Below, piece by piece: positions 53,186 to 64,000 of a stretch of DNA of 64,000 nt. Source of the DNA: Pholis gunnellus (taxonomy: Eukaryota; Chordata; Actinopteri; Perciformes; Pholidae); contig OU342820.1 of NCBI GenBank assembly GCA_910591455.2, positions 1,385,021 through 1,449,020 of the forward strand, read 5' to 3'. Position 1 is the stretch's first letter, and each line of letters begins with the position of its first letter. Position numbers and translations under genes: made by a program. The notes below the pieces were generated by a model that did not search any database, was not told the DNA's origin, and worked only from the letters and a program-made list of their open reading frames with translations.

Positions 53186-53198
53186 CGCGAGAGAGAGA
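53093..53198. repeat. (GA)n microsatellite, interrupted
   Basis: About 105 bases of GA with GACA and GCGC interruptions; open frames across it are artefacts. Confidence 0.95.
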
Positions 53199-53929
53199 AT
53201 TGCCATCTGCAAAGAGAGTCATTATTTTTCTGGAGCATAAATAAAGTGATTGAATTACCTCACTGTTTACTGGCTGGTTGCACTTTGATTTTAAGTGAAA
53301 AATGGTAAAATATCCACACAAAAAAAGCCACCTTTACAGGCAAAGCTCTATATGATCACATTTTGCCCCGTGCACTGGGATTCTTTTTAAAGATGTAAAT
53401 CTGTAGATTTGGGTATTCATTTGCTCGCTGTCTTAGGTGGAGGGTTAACAGTTTGTTCCCTCTGCATCCAGATGACAGACCGGTACAGTACCTACATATT
53501 ATCTAGCCCAGGGAATAGAGATGTGGGTTAGCATCTACCAAAAGAGGACAACATGTGACTCCTGGAACCAAAAGAAAAGTAACTCATGAACAAGAGCTCA
53601 GAACAACTCTTTTTTTTAGTTTAGGCAACAAAACCACTGCGTGGTTTCTGGTTTAAAGTCCTGTTTGTTGGACCCATCCACCTCCCCTCCCACACACCAA
53701 TAGTCATCTTTTTGGGTGTAATAAAGTACGTCACTGGCTCTAACTGTTGATCGGTCACATTGATACATTTAATTGATGTGTCCACCACGAATAAGGCTCC
53801 CAATTGACTTTCCATTGGCATTATCTTGACAAAATAATCTCTGTGAGTAAGTGTGCTGGCCCGTGTGGTGTCAGGGCTGATTGAGCTTTAGGAACTCTTG
53901 TGAGGGATTGTTCTGTCTCTGTTTCCGTG

Positions 53930-54135
53930 ATGTTGTACAGTGTCTTGAAGCATGACACAAGCTTCATTTATTTATAGCTTTCCATTAATGGGCTTGTCTC
54001 TGCGTGGCCAAAACGTCGTGCCTGCAAACCGTAACCTTTAATGAGATGTGGAAATGTAATTGTATTATTTTTCTACAGCGGGCTCCAGCTGGACGTCTGG
54101 CTGTAAAAATTAATTAGCACCTTCAAAACACCAAG
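53930..54135. promoter_or_regulatory. candidate noncoding regulatory element with homeodomain-type motifs
   Basis: AT-core motifs cluster: TTCATTTATTTATAGC, the palindrome CCATTAATGG, TTTAATGAG and AAAATTAATTAGCACC. Sequence composition is higher-complexity than its repeat-rich surroundings and no ORF is present. Conservation cannot be judged from one sequence. Confidence 0.25.
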
Positions 54136-54304
54136 TCACCGACACCATGAGGACTCAAGTGACAGCAGGAGAGTCACTGCCAACAACAGCCGCCGGCTGC
54201 GGCCTCGGCAACCCTCCAGAGATCTCCAGAGAGACTCAGATGCCTCAGACAAATCTGAAAACCCAGAGAGACCCCCAAGGTGTACTCACGGGGAAATAAA
54301 CCTA

Positions 54305-54560
54305 AAGGAATAGTTAGACATTCTGGCAAATGAGCTTTGTTATGTTTTTTTACAGAGTGAGATGAGAAGATTGATGCCAGACCTCGTGTTTGTCTGGTGG
54401 ACATGTAGCTGGAGCCATCGGACGGTTAGCTTAGCTTAGCATAAAGACTGGAAACAATGTTAAACAGCTAGTCTGGTGCTGGCCTACCAGCACCAAAGCT
54501 CACCAATTAAAACAAGCTTGTTTGTTTAATCTCTACAAAAACCAAAGTTTAAAAAATACC
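54305..54560 (+). repeat. teleost interspersed repeat (TTAGCATAAAGACTGG family), best copy
   Basis: GAGATGAGAAGATTGATGCC, GGTTAGCTTAGCTTAGCATA and AAGACTGGAAACAATGTT match the other four copies. Confidence 0.75.
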
Positions 54561-57555
54561 AATTTGCCGTTTTATGGGCGGTCTATTTCTTTCCTCGGAC
54601 CAGTAACTTTATATAACAAAAAACCCTCTATGAACTATGAACTCCAGTTACCTCAGTGAGGTTTAACAGATGGAGAGAGCTCCACATCCTGTACTGTATA
54701 TCACTTTCACAAAACCCCCATGGATGACTCCCTGTTGGTGTCGGGTCAGATCTGGTCTATACCAGATTCTTCCTGGTGTTTGTTCACTCTTACAGCCGAG
54801 CGGGCCAGACTTGGGCCTCATCGCCGGACTCCCATCATCCCTCAAACAGCGGTGGAAAGAGAAACACAACACATGGCCTTTATACTGCTGGGCCGCGCGC
54901 CTCCTTCTCAAATAAATATAAAATCTAAATAAATATAACCCAGGTCTGCCGGAGCGAACCGAGGGGCCTCTTATGCCACCATCTGGCCATCTGTGTTCTA
55001 CACGATGAATCACTCAATATTAAAACACCATCCCACCTTGCACACACACGGCCCTCCTTGGCTTCAAACTGCTACAAGCTGTACACAACTCCACACTGTA
55101 AACTGGACTTAAATGTCAGGATACAATCTGGTATCAAGTCTTTAAACTTGATCTCGCACTGTACCTTCAACCTGTACATATCGTGTAATTCTAACCGGCC
55201 GTATGAGGCCGTACAATCCTCGTAATTCTTTAGGATCTGCTGTAGCCTACTTGGTGGGACATTTTAGATCCATGAGACAGCAAAAAGTGGGTCAGACACG
55301 GGTGCGCACACACACACACACACACATTATAAATGATGCGCATGGGCCTGAAAAAACAAACGGGGTTCCATGCAGAATCTCAGAGCTCTGATTGGAGAAA
55401 CACAAAACCAGCCGCAGAAAAAAACACGCATGGCGCAATTATAGCGACAGAAAAGCCATTTATCCGGCGTGCAGGTAAACACATCGAGACAAGTTAGCGA
55501 AAACAGAGGAGAGGGAAGGCGGGGCCAGAGAGCAGGGTAGTCTCTCACTCCTAAACCAAACGCCACAGCTCCACCTGAGGCTTTCCCCTTCTTCTAAATT
55601 GAAAAATCATGGCCAGTGTTTATACTGATGGAAACAAACCAAAACAAATTATAGTCATGGATGATGTTCAGCGAGTGCGAATTTCAGATGTAAAACATTT
55701 CTTTCTTTGGGAGATTCTGTGGTTTCTTCTCTGTGTTGTCCCGTTGCTCCATTCTTCATAACCTGAGCAACATTTTAAAATATATAATTGTATATATATT
55801 TATATTTGTTTGCGTGCAAATTAAAGTCACATTTGTTACTATTGAAATTAATATTTTGACGTTCCTGTAGTTGAATTAGTTGAATTGCTTTCTTTAACCT
55901 CTTCATTGCTGGTAAAATGATCTACTGTTTGATCAGTGATAATACAGTCTAGTCATCTCATTCAAACTCAGCTGCCAAAGTATTTACATTTCCTTTCGCA
56001 CCGTTCACTTTATGTTCAAAACACAACATAACACAGAATAACTGCAAACAATGTGCCGCATTCTGCTACATCAACACCTACACAAAACAAAAACAGCAGG
56101 GTCGGGGAGCACTGTGGCATTTCTACATTCGTGTTTTTCAGGTCATCGTTAACGAGTGACAAACGGTTTCTGCAGCTGTCCTATACTGAGACTTTACCAG
56201 CATGCAGCCCAGCACAACAGTTCATCTCGCACCCAAAATGCATTAATGCAACCCAGAACACGTGATACACACCTCAGGATCAACTCTTGTACCAGAGCAC
56301 TGACATTTGTCTCCCAACAGAAACACTTAGCAATTGTAAAATCTACAGTAACGATGGTGCAACTGTGCCATTTATGCACCCTTTAACCACTGGGTGGTGC
56401 AGAAAGCCAGTCTACAGCCAAACAGTCACTAGTCCTCGTCTGTGCATGTCTCAAGGACTGTTCTACTAAACATATACTGCAGGGTTTCTATTATGACCTA
56501 TACATTTAGCACAGGACCACAGTAAAAAAATCAAATAATTATATGAATAAGTTGGTATTCTAGATGATAGGACACAGTGATAATGCTTCAATCACTCCCG
56601 CTTGGATTTCACTTGTTCAAAAAAATAGCAAACTGCTGTTTCTGTTGGGTGGTGTGTTCTGAAAACCTGCATCGGGTTTTGTGATCGAATGATTTGTTCT
56701 ATTAGTTTGTTTTTCAGACTTGAAGCTCACTTATCAAGAGAAACTACGAACACAACTCTTTTTGGCTTTGCTACAAGTTTAACTTTAATGATTAAGATGA
56801 AACACTACAGGCAAAAACATCTGCCAATTTAGAGATTTTGGGGCTATTTTGCTTCTATAGCATGTCTTCCCTCAGACTAGTGGAAACAAACATCCACAAT
56901 ACACATTTAGAAGTATAATTTCCTACTTTGCCTATTTCCGTCTGTATATTTCTCCTAAATTTGTCAATAGTTGCAATTACATAATGCCTCATTTGCATAT
57001 ATAAACATAACATTTCAGAAAGATAATTGTCTTAATGTAAGTAATGAACTGGGGAAGTTTCATGGTTAAATCTATGAGTACATTTTTACCTGTAATGTTC
57101 AAAATGTATGTCATTTTACAAAACATCTCTTTAAAGGCCGTTTTCTATAAATGAGTTTTTTTTCCTCAGACTCTAAACCAGAAATCTTCTCTGATGCTTC
57201 AAATGACACCATTCTTTATTTCATCTGACCGCCACGACAAAACACAGACTACAGTGAAAAGAAGCCGATGGCTTCTCAAAGTTGTGGTTCTTCCAACATG
57301 GAGGCGTGTCCCTCATAAACCACTGTCTAAATTCTGTGGATGCAAAAAAAGAAAGTAAAACTGAGTGTAATGGATAGTCTCTCTCTTAGTGTGTGTGTGT
57401 TGGTGTGTGTACGTTGAGGTAGGGGGAGTGGTTTATGGAAAACTGGTAAAATGAATCATTGCAATGGTGTTACCATGATGTACCTATGTGTTGTCGAGAC
57501 AACCACGATGCTTTCGTAAGCTTTGATCCAAAGGTGACCACTCTATGTCACACAT

Positions 57556-57618
<63 letters not shown>

Positions 57619-58639
57619 CGTCTGAATGGCTGTCAGTTCTGCTTGTCTAAAGTGACCAAAGGGTGTCCAGGACAAAGGGGGGGAGTGACAGGCCTCTGTG
57701 ATTGGTCATGGAAGACTTTGACTGACATGTGATTGCAGCTGGGTGGAGTGTGTGGGAGCCACGCCGCCTCACAGTTGAGTCTGGTGTGTGTGTGTGTGTG
57801 TTGCACTGTTGTTGCTGAGCAGCACAGACAAGCAGAGAGTAAAATGTAACATCAAATTATTTCTTTAATTTAATTTCCCCTCAATAGTGTCTTTTTGTGC
57901 AGAAGAAGTGAGCTTTATGTTGAGATAAGAACAACGGTTTGTATGATATCTTACGAAAAAGTGACTTTTCTGTGCGTTTTCCTATGAAGGTTCAGCTACA
58001 CATGTCAATTTCCACCCGTTACATGGAAAAGAAACTTCCATCTCCCCTAGGAAACCACTCATTTAGGTTTAAGCAACAAGACTTAATTAGATTTCGTTGG
58101 TTTGGCTTAAAATTACTATGGAAGTGGCGTTACTTAAGTACGGAAGTTACGTGCCAAAAAACAATCTGCGCTGACTGTTTGGTTTACACGGGACAAACTG
58201 AACAAACTTTTTTTTTGAACAATTTGACCCATGAATTTGCAACATGTACCAAAGTTGCTTTTGCACCAAGGAAAGAAGATAAATAGTAAAGACATGTGGA
58301 AACGTGTCAACATAGAGCTGGGCGATAAATCAATTTTATCATTTCATTTGAATTAATGGTTTAAGACACTGTTTGAAAATGAAAATCGATGATCACTTTA
58401 ACTTGGGTAGTCACGGTATGGAACCACCACCACTTCCCTGAGCTCCCGTCGATCAGAATAATCGTGATGCGAGAGTTGTCGTCAGCGTTCCGACCTCGAG
58501 CAAACCGCCGTCCATCGGTAAAGTTTGTCTAAAGTCTGTGGCGACGACTAAGCACGACTAAATGTATTTTAGCAACTCAAGTGGAGTCACGCATCTGAGT
58601 GGGAGAAGTTCGTGCCCTGACCCCTAACCCTAAAAACAT
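54561..58639. other. no gene recognised
   Basis: Apart from a short CA run near 55309-55326 and the larger one at 57552-57616, nothing assignable. Open frames up to 116 codons lack splice sites, motifs or composition of real exons. Confidence 0.5.
57552..57616. repeat. (CA)n microsatellite
   Basis: About 64 bases of pure CA. Confidence 0.95.
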
Positions 58640-58800
58640 CTGCTAACATTACAGCGGAATCCTTTTCTCATGGTTTCCATGCGGCAACCTGTGGTTCTGC
58701 CCAGTGAAGCCAATGTGGAAGTGTTTTAAGACGTGCACTCTCTCTACTGACCACCAGGGGGCGACTCCTCCAGTGGCAAAAATTGCATAGAAGTCTATGA
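58640..58800 (+). repeat. teleost interspersed repeat with CTCF-like site
   Basis: Shares CCAATGTGGAAGTGTTTTAA, GACGTGCACTCTCT and GGCGACTCCTCC with the reversed copy at 24955. This copy keeps CCACCAGGGGGCGACTC, close to the CTCF core. Confidence 0.65.
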
Positions 58801-58904
58801 GAAAATGACTGATTTATTACCTCAGTAAACATTGTAAACATGAGTTTATGGTCTTAATATATAGTTTCAAGTCTTCTTCAATACAGCATGATGTTCATTT
58901 AGTA

Positions 58905-59255
58905 AATGATGGTCCATTTAGAGTCACACAGACCATAAAGCAGGGGATGCTTTAGGGTACTGCCACTACAAGATTCGTATATGGTGTATCTACGTCACTC
59001 CTCCGCATTCCAAGTATGGTAACTAGGGTTCATTTGATGCAAAAAAGCCAAGATGGCGACAACTGTATTCCAAGATGGCGATGGCGAAATCCCCTAACTT
59101 GAGCCCTCATAACGGCAGTCCACAGTCCTCGGAACCTCAAAACCAAGTGCGGTGTGGCGGCCTCGCCCTGGTCGTCCGCCACGTGCCGTGTGCCTCCGGT
59201 TGCCTATGGGTGATGTCACGATGACTACGTCCACTTCTTATACAGTCTATGGTCT
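58905..59255 (+). repeat. interspersed repeat, long copy
   Basis: Shares GGTCCATTTAGAGTCA, AAGATGGCGATGG and ATCACGATGA(C)TACGTCC with the copy at 61910-62170, and carries an extra GC-rich segment of about 85 bases before the shared end. Confidence 0.7.
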
Positions 59256-59825
59256 GTACATATATTAAAAACCTGTGCTCACTGACCATACTTGATGTTG
59301 TATACTTTGATTTGTTCCTAAAACTGCTGGCCGCTGTCACTCAAACTTGGAATATTGCATTCAATGGGGACATTCTCCAACTACAGATTATTACACATTT
59401 TTGCGACAGCAGTGGGATGTGCGTATGTGGGATGGAGTCAAAATAAACTACAGTGGCCAAATTGACAAGATGAAAAAATACAGAATGTCACTCAAGACTT
59501 AACACATAGACGGAGGACTGATATGGATCTTTTCCCAAAATGCTCCTTTAACGACAGCCACTGTTAATTTACAGAGCATTATTTTACATGAACAAAGACG
59601 TTGCTCTGCAGGGAAACACAATTCATACACCTGTATACAGCCTGCAACATGTCATCCTGATGAAGTGAAAGGATGATGATGATAATGATGATGATGTGTA
59701 ATGAAGATAACTTTATTTACACTGGGCTTTTCCTAACAAAGTTACAAATGAATAACTTCTTTTTATGCATAAGAATATTATAAACTAAATACACAGAAAC
59801 AAACAGTAACCCGAGCAGGTCCAAA

Positions 59826-59866
59826 TGATGATGATGATGGTGGTGATGATGATGATGATGATGATA
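59826..59866. repeat. (ATG)n trinucleotide repeat
   Basis: About 13 GATGAT-type units with one GGTGG interruption. Confidence 0.9.
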
Positions 59867-60176
59867 TGTGAGATGTGTGTGGGCGTGTGTTAGTGTGTGT
59901 GTGTGTGTGTGTGGGGCAACCTGATTGACTTCTGCCATTTGTGTTCTTGTATGTGTGTATGTGTGTGAGAGTGTGTAATTTATGAGCAAAACACACCTAA
60001 TTGCAACCACTTGTTAAAGGCTGACGTCTGCATCTCTTTTTGTGTCATATTACACACACACATTATATATACACACAAAAACACACCTACACACTCTCAT
60101 ACACACACAATAAGTCATTATTCCCAGCACAAATGTAGAGCCCATCATCAACGTACAACTCTTTTAGAGGCATATA

Positions 60177-60178
<2 letters not shown>

Positions 60179-60273
<95 letters not shown>

Positions 60274-60292
60274 AACACACACACACACACAC
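60179..60292. repeat. long (CA)n microsatellite
   Basis: About 113 bases of CA with one AAA break near 60273. Confidence 0.96.
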
Positions 60293-60371
60293 CATCATGG
60301 TCAAGCTAATCATGAGCCAGTGTTCATTTATAATCAATCTCAAATGCCTGACACTAGCTGTAAATAAACAG

Positions 60372-60373
<2 letters not shown>

Positions 60374-60426
<53 letters not shown>
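60374..60426. repeat. (GT)n microsatellite
   Basis: About 52 bases of GT, 80 bases after the CA tract and complementary to it. Confidence 0.95.
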
Positions 60427-60428
<2 letters not shown>

Positions 60429-61617
60429 CAATTTCCATATGCCTGGTGTGGAATGGGAAGCAGGGAAGTAGTCCCGGCTTCTATCCATCACTTTGACCGT
60501 GCCGCAATCCACGTGCCGTGATTTGCCTACTCAATCTGTGTGTGTGTGTGTGTGTGTCTGTGTGCGTGACACCCTTGATTGGTTGTAATGTTTAACACAT
60601 GGCTGTGTGGCGAAGCTAACTTTCCCACCAACGCACACACACTCACACACAGTATACCGTTAAAGTTTTTGTCTGTCACACATTCAGGCGTCCACAACTG
60701 GTCATTGTTGAGCAGTTTGGAGTTGAAGTGCCTTGCTCAGGAGCATCAAATGCTGGCAGTTAGTTATTCAGTGACAGTTACAATAAGGGCTGGACATTGT
60801 TAATAAAATGATGCCCTGTACCAATACTAGCACCCTTAAAGTGATACCGATACCAAGTCCTCCATTTGATACCCATTATGTGAATAGAATCTATGTGTCC
60901 CACTGACTAGCTGATGTTAATCAGCGCCACACTGCACAGCGCCATACGGCGTTTACTTTTGACAACACTGTCCGCCAACCCACGGCGGCGGGCCTTTTTT
61001 TTCTAGATCTGGGTACTTGGTAGTGGGTAATTTTGGTCGATAACTTAAAAGTATCGACTACAAATAACAAGCCATCTGAGGATTTAAACCTGTGACATTC
61101 CAGTCTATAGCACCAAATGCATAGTATATGCATATGCATGCAGAATTCAATTTATAATTGTGTAAAATTATGGCTTTTGATGTTTTAAAGTTAGTTAAAA
61201 GCTCCAGTGATGGAAATGTCATCACTAATTCATTTGCTCTAGATGTCAGGGACATGTCCAATGCTCAGAACGAGGTTGAATCATTTTGATATGGCAGTGT
61301 TGAACTTATGGCTGCTACATTTCTGAACTTCCTTCCAAAATACCACCAGGATCACAGGCATTCCTGGGGCCTGTACTTTAGCCAGTAGCTCTTCTTCTGT
61401 GATAGTCTAAAGAGTTCTGACTTGTCTTTAGTGACTGATTCTAGAAGTTGTAGTTTGCAGTGACCGTTGACGGTGCACAGACAACGTGTTTGACATAGCT
61501 GCAGAGGTTCACGCTCTCCATTTTCTCCTCCATCCATTCATTCCCAGATTGACGGATTGTCATGGCGCTCGCCCTCTGGTCACATTTGACCTGGAAGTGC
61601 TGTGATTGGTCCAAAGG

Positions 61618-61703
61618 TCACACGGCCTGCTTCTCATTGGTGGAGAGGTCATTCCACTGGCCCCCGTAGCTCCCACCCCCATCAATCACTGTCACCATGG
61701 CTT
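61618..61703 (-). CDS. candidate terminal coding exon, unknown product
   Basis: An acceptor-like ACTGTCAACAG precedes a frame reading AMVTVIDGGGSYGGQWNDLS and ending STNEKQAV with a stop. Composition looks protein-like, but there is no upstream exon in view and no recognised family. It may be the last exon of a minus-strand gene lying beyond 64 kb, or chance. Confidence 0.2.
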
Positions 61704-61909
61704 CTGTTGACAGTATAATAAAAAAACACTGTATGTGTGTCTGAATTCCTGCATGAATATTGTGCATTATATCTATAAATACATTTAGTTTTTTCATTGC
61801 CAACGACTGCTTCACTGATGCTGTTGTGCATATGAAAAATGAATAACTGCTTAAGTATGGGGCTTTTTTAAAAGCAGGAAAAACTGCTTTGAGATCTAAG
61901 TCCTAATGC

Positions 61910-62170
61910 GTGAGGACGTTCATTTAGTAAATCATGGTCCATTTAGAGTCAAAAAGCAGAGTATGCTTCAGGGCGGGCTTAGCAGAGATGTATATGGCGT
62001 CTCTATGTCACTCCTCTGCATTCCAAATATGGGTTGCAAAAAAAACACATGGCAACGACCGTGATACAAGATGGCGATGGAGAAATCGGCGAACTCGAGG
62101 CTTCAAAATGACAGTCCACAAACCAATGGTGACATCACGATGACGACGTCCACTTCTTATACACAGTCAA
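61910..62170 (+). repeat. interspersed repeat, short copy
   Basis: Direct repeat of 58905-59255, 3.0 kb away: AAATCATGGTCCATTTAGAG, CAAGATGGCGATGGAGAAAT and ACGACGTCCACTTCTTATAC. Confidence 0.7.
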
Positions 62171-62691
62171 TGTTATTTTAACCCAAATCACAATCTTTTC
62201 CTGAACCTCACCAAATGAACCTGATTTTAAGTAAAATGTAAAAAGTATACGTATCTTTATTTTTTTTTAAAAAGAGACTGTATGCATGTAACGAGTGGAA
62301 ACTGCAAGTGAAACAAGCACTACGTGTCACTGTTTCTCTGCATCATGGGGAATTACGGGCTAATTAAACTGGCGGCCTCGTGTCTGTGTGTACTGTGAGT
62401 GTGTGTGTATACAATCGTTTTGTATATGGGTGTGTCTACATACATGAATGACTGTACTACCTCACTTTGTCTGTGTGTGATCATATCCTGTCACTTTGTG
62501 TGTTTGTCTAGTGTTCCTTGTGTGGGCAGGCGCTTTTTTTCGTGCTGACTACATAAACCATGAGGTGCTCGGTCCTGGGGCTGGGACCCCCCTCAGAGGA
62601 GTCACAAGACAATTAACATGATAAGAAAAACACAGTTGTCTGTACACAAGATTAGATGTTTGGCAAACGTCTCTCCAATCTTTTCTACTAG

Positions 62692-62887
62692 CGTCGCTCC
62701 TTCACCTTCAAGTGTTTTGCACCAGTCACAGTTCTCTAAAAGCATGCCGCTTAACTCATTCATGACAGGAATAGATTACGATCAAATTTGCAAGCTGGAC
62801 ATTGAGAAGGACAAAGATAAGAGGAAGATGAGAAGAAGAAGCATCAACCGCTCTGCTTTAGAGCTGAGGTCGACCTACAAGCAGTAA
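62692..62887 (+). CDS. candidate terminal coding exon with basic tail, unknown product
   Basis: After acceptor-like TTTTCTACTAG the frame reads VAPSPSSVLHQSQFSKSMPL, then SFMTGIDYDQICKLDIEK and a basic tail DKDKRKMRRRSINRSALELR ending STYKQ and TAA. The non-repetitive composition and charged tail look like a real protein C-terminus. The frame also stays open upstream to an ATG at 62618, so it could be an 89-codon ORF. I do not recognise the family, and no partner exon was found in this window. Confidence 0.35.
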
Positions 62888-64000
62888 TTAAGGTCCGAGC
62901 GCCAGATGCACAACCGAAGGCACTCAAACTCTCTGTGCCTCATTCACAACTGTCTAAAAACACTGAACTTTCACCCAGGAGATGGAAGAAACCAGAAGTG
63001 AACTTGTTTCTCTCATAACTTCTGTACTTAAGTAAAGCCACTTCTGTAGATTTTCGAACCCAAACCACAATCTTTTACTGAACCTAACCAAGTAGTTTTG
63101 ATCTAATGGTTGCTGTTACTGCTGGAAATTTGTGGAAAAATAACCTAAACACTTTTTGTAAGATACCATACGAACCGTATGATACATTGAATACACACAA
63201 GGGGACCAGGTAATAAAGGGGTAACAATCTGGGCACTTGGGAACCTGGGAAATAACTTGTAGGTTTTTATCAAAAGATGCCTATCCTTTTCTAATCCAAC
63301 GTGCCAGTATCATTACTGAGCAACACAGCTGGAAGTTTGGGGACAGACCGGGTAATTCAATTCTCTTCTGTTCAATGTGTTTTTGTATTTATCTGCTGTA
63401 ATTCATTTGAAAATAACCTCATACTACAGAAGCCAGAGGAGCGCAGATGATTACAAAAAGAGGATAGGTAGTATATAGTTCCTTTGTTTTAGGTTTGGAT
63501 TACTTGCTAAATAATGATTGCATCACATTACGTTAGTGTTTTTACACAGAGTATTGTAGTTAACGGACCTAGAGCCTATATGTTACTTTGTAATTTGTAA
63601 AGTAGGCCTACTTATGGGGTGTAACATTGCACTAAAGCGTTATTGCTCTTTCTCCAGCAGAGGACTGTCAAAGTTAGCAGAAATGTGCTGCTGAGCCACA
63701 GAAAGTGATGACCTCCTTCAGTGGTTGTAAAACCTTTCTTAGTGTTAACACTTTGACTCTAGGCAACGCTTGGCTAAATTACACAGTCCCATTCTGGTTA
63801 GAATGAGGCGAACACCAACCCAAGTCTTTGCCATTCATCAGTCTCATTCCTTCAATTCTGCCCCTACTGGTTTCTCCCAAGCTACTACAGTAAGTGAAAC
63901 ACAAATGTTTCTTATTCAAAGGCTAAGAAAAGTTGTTCAATTAAAAGGAGGAACATGCTCCATCTATCCAGTTGAATATCACGCACACGCACGAGCGCAA
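62888..64000. other. no gene recognised
   Basis: Moderately AT-rich single-copy-looking sequence to the window end, with no exon, tRNA or repeat I can assign. Confidence 0.5.

Noticed and set aside
57414..57435. let-7-like string TGAGGTAGGGGGAGTGGTTT
   Set aside because: It shares only the seed with let-7. The following bases differ and no complementary arm forms a hairpin in this GT-rich stretch.

Overview
This window looks like vertebrate nuclear DNA, most likely from a ray-finned (percomorph-type) fish. The genes are split into many small exons with GT-AG introns. Dinucleotide arrays ((CA)n, (GA)n, (AT)n) are abundant, and several interspersed repeat families typical of teleosts occur in more than one copy. 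No operon-like, viral or CRISPR features were seen. Exon models were built by hand from reading frame, splice sites and family resemblance; no alignment or database search was run.

Left part (1-18.7 kb): a CNC-bZIP transcription factor of the Nfe2l1 (Nrf1/TCF11) type lies on the minus strand. Eight coding exons join in frame to 880 codons (15986 down to 3165). A probable noncoding first exon and TATA/CRE promoter sit near 18.57-18.67 kb. Introns hold SINEs, a foldback element and three long (GT)n tracts. Positions 1-3164 are probably its long 3' UTR plus downstream DNA.

Middle (18.7-28.4 kb): two minus-strand items follow, a 5'-truncated Pim-like kinase fragment (19.8-20.4 kb) and a complete three-exon praf2 gene (178 codons).

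Right of centre (28.4-44.6 kb): copz2, the zeta-2 subunit of the COPI coat, lies on the plus strand (178 codons, or 189 with an in-frame 33-nt microexon). Its first intron carries the mir-152 hairpin, as in mammals. The nfe2l1 and copz2 genes point away from each other as in the human COPZ2-NFE2L1 locus, here with praf2 and the kinase fragment between them.

Last third (44.6-64 kb): gene-poor. It holds two intact tRNA-Lys(CTT) genes with several broken copies of the same unit, a decayed gene with a zinc-ribbon-like tail, two promoter- or enhancer-like noncoding stretches, two unassigned candidate terminal exons near 61.6-62.9 kb, and many repeats.

The genes do not form one pathway. Nfe2l1 is an ER-anchored stress and proteasome regulator, Copz2 a vesicle-coat subunit, Praf2 an ER/Golgi membrane protein, and miR-152 is presumably co-transcribed with copz2.
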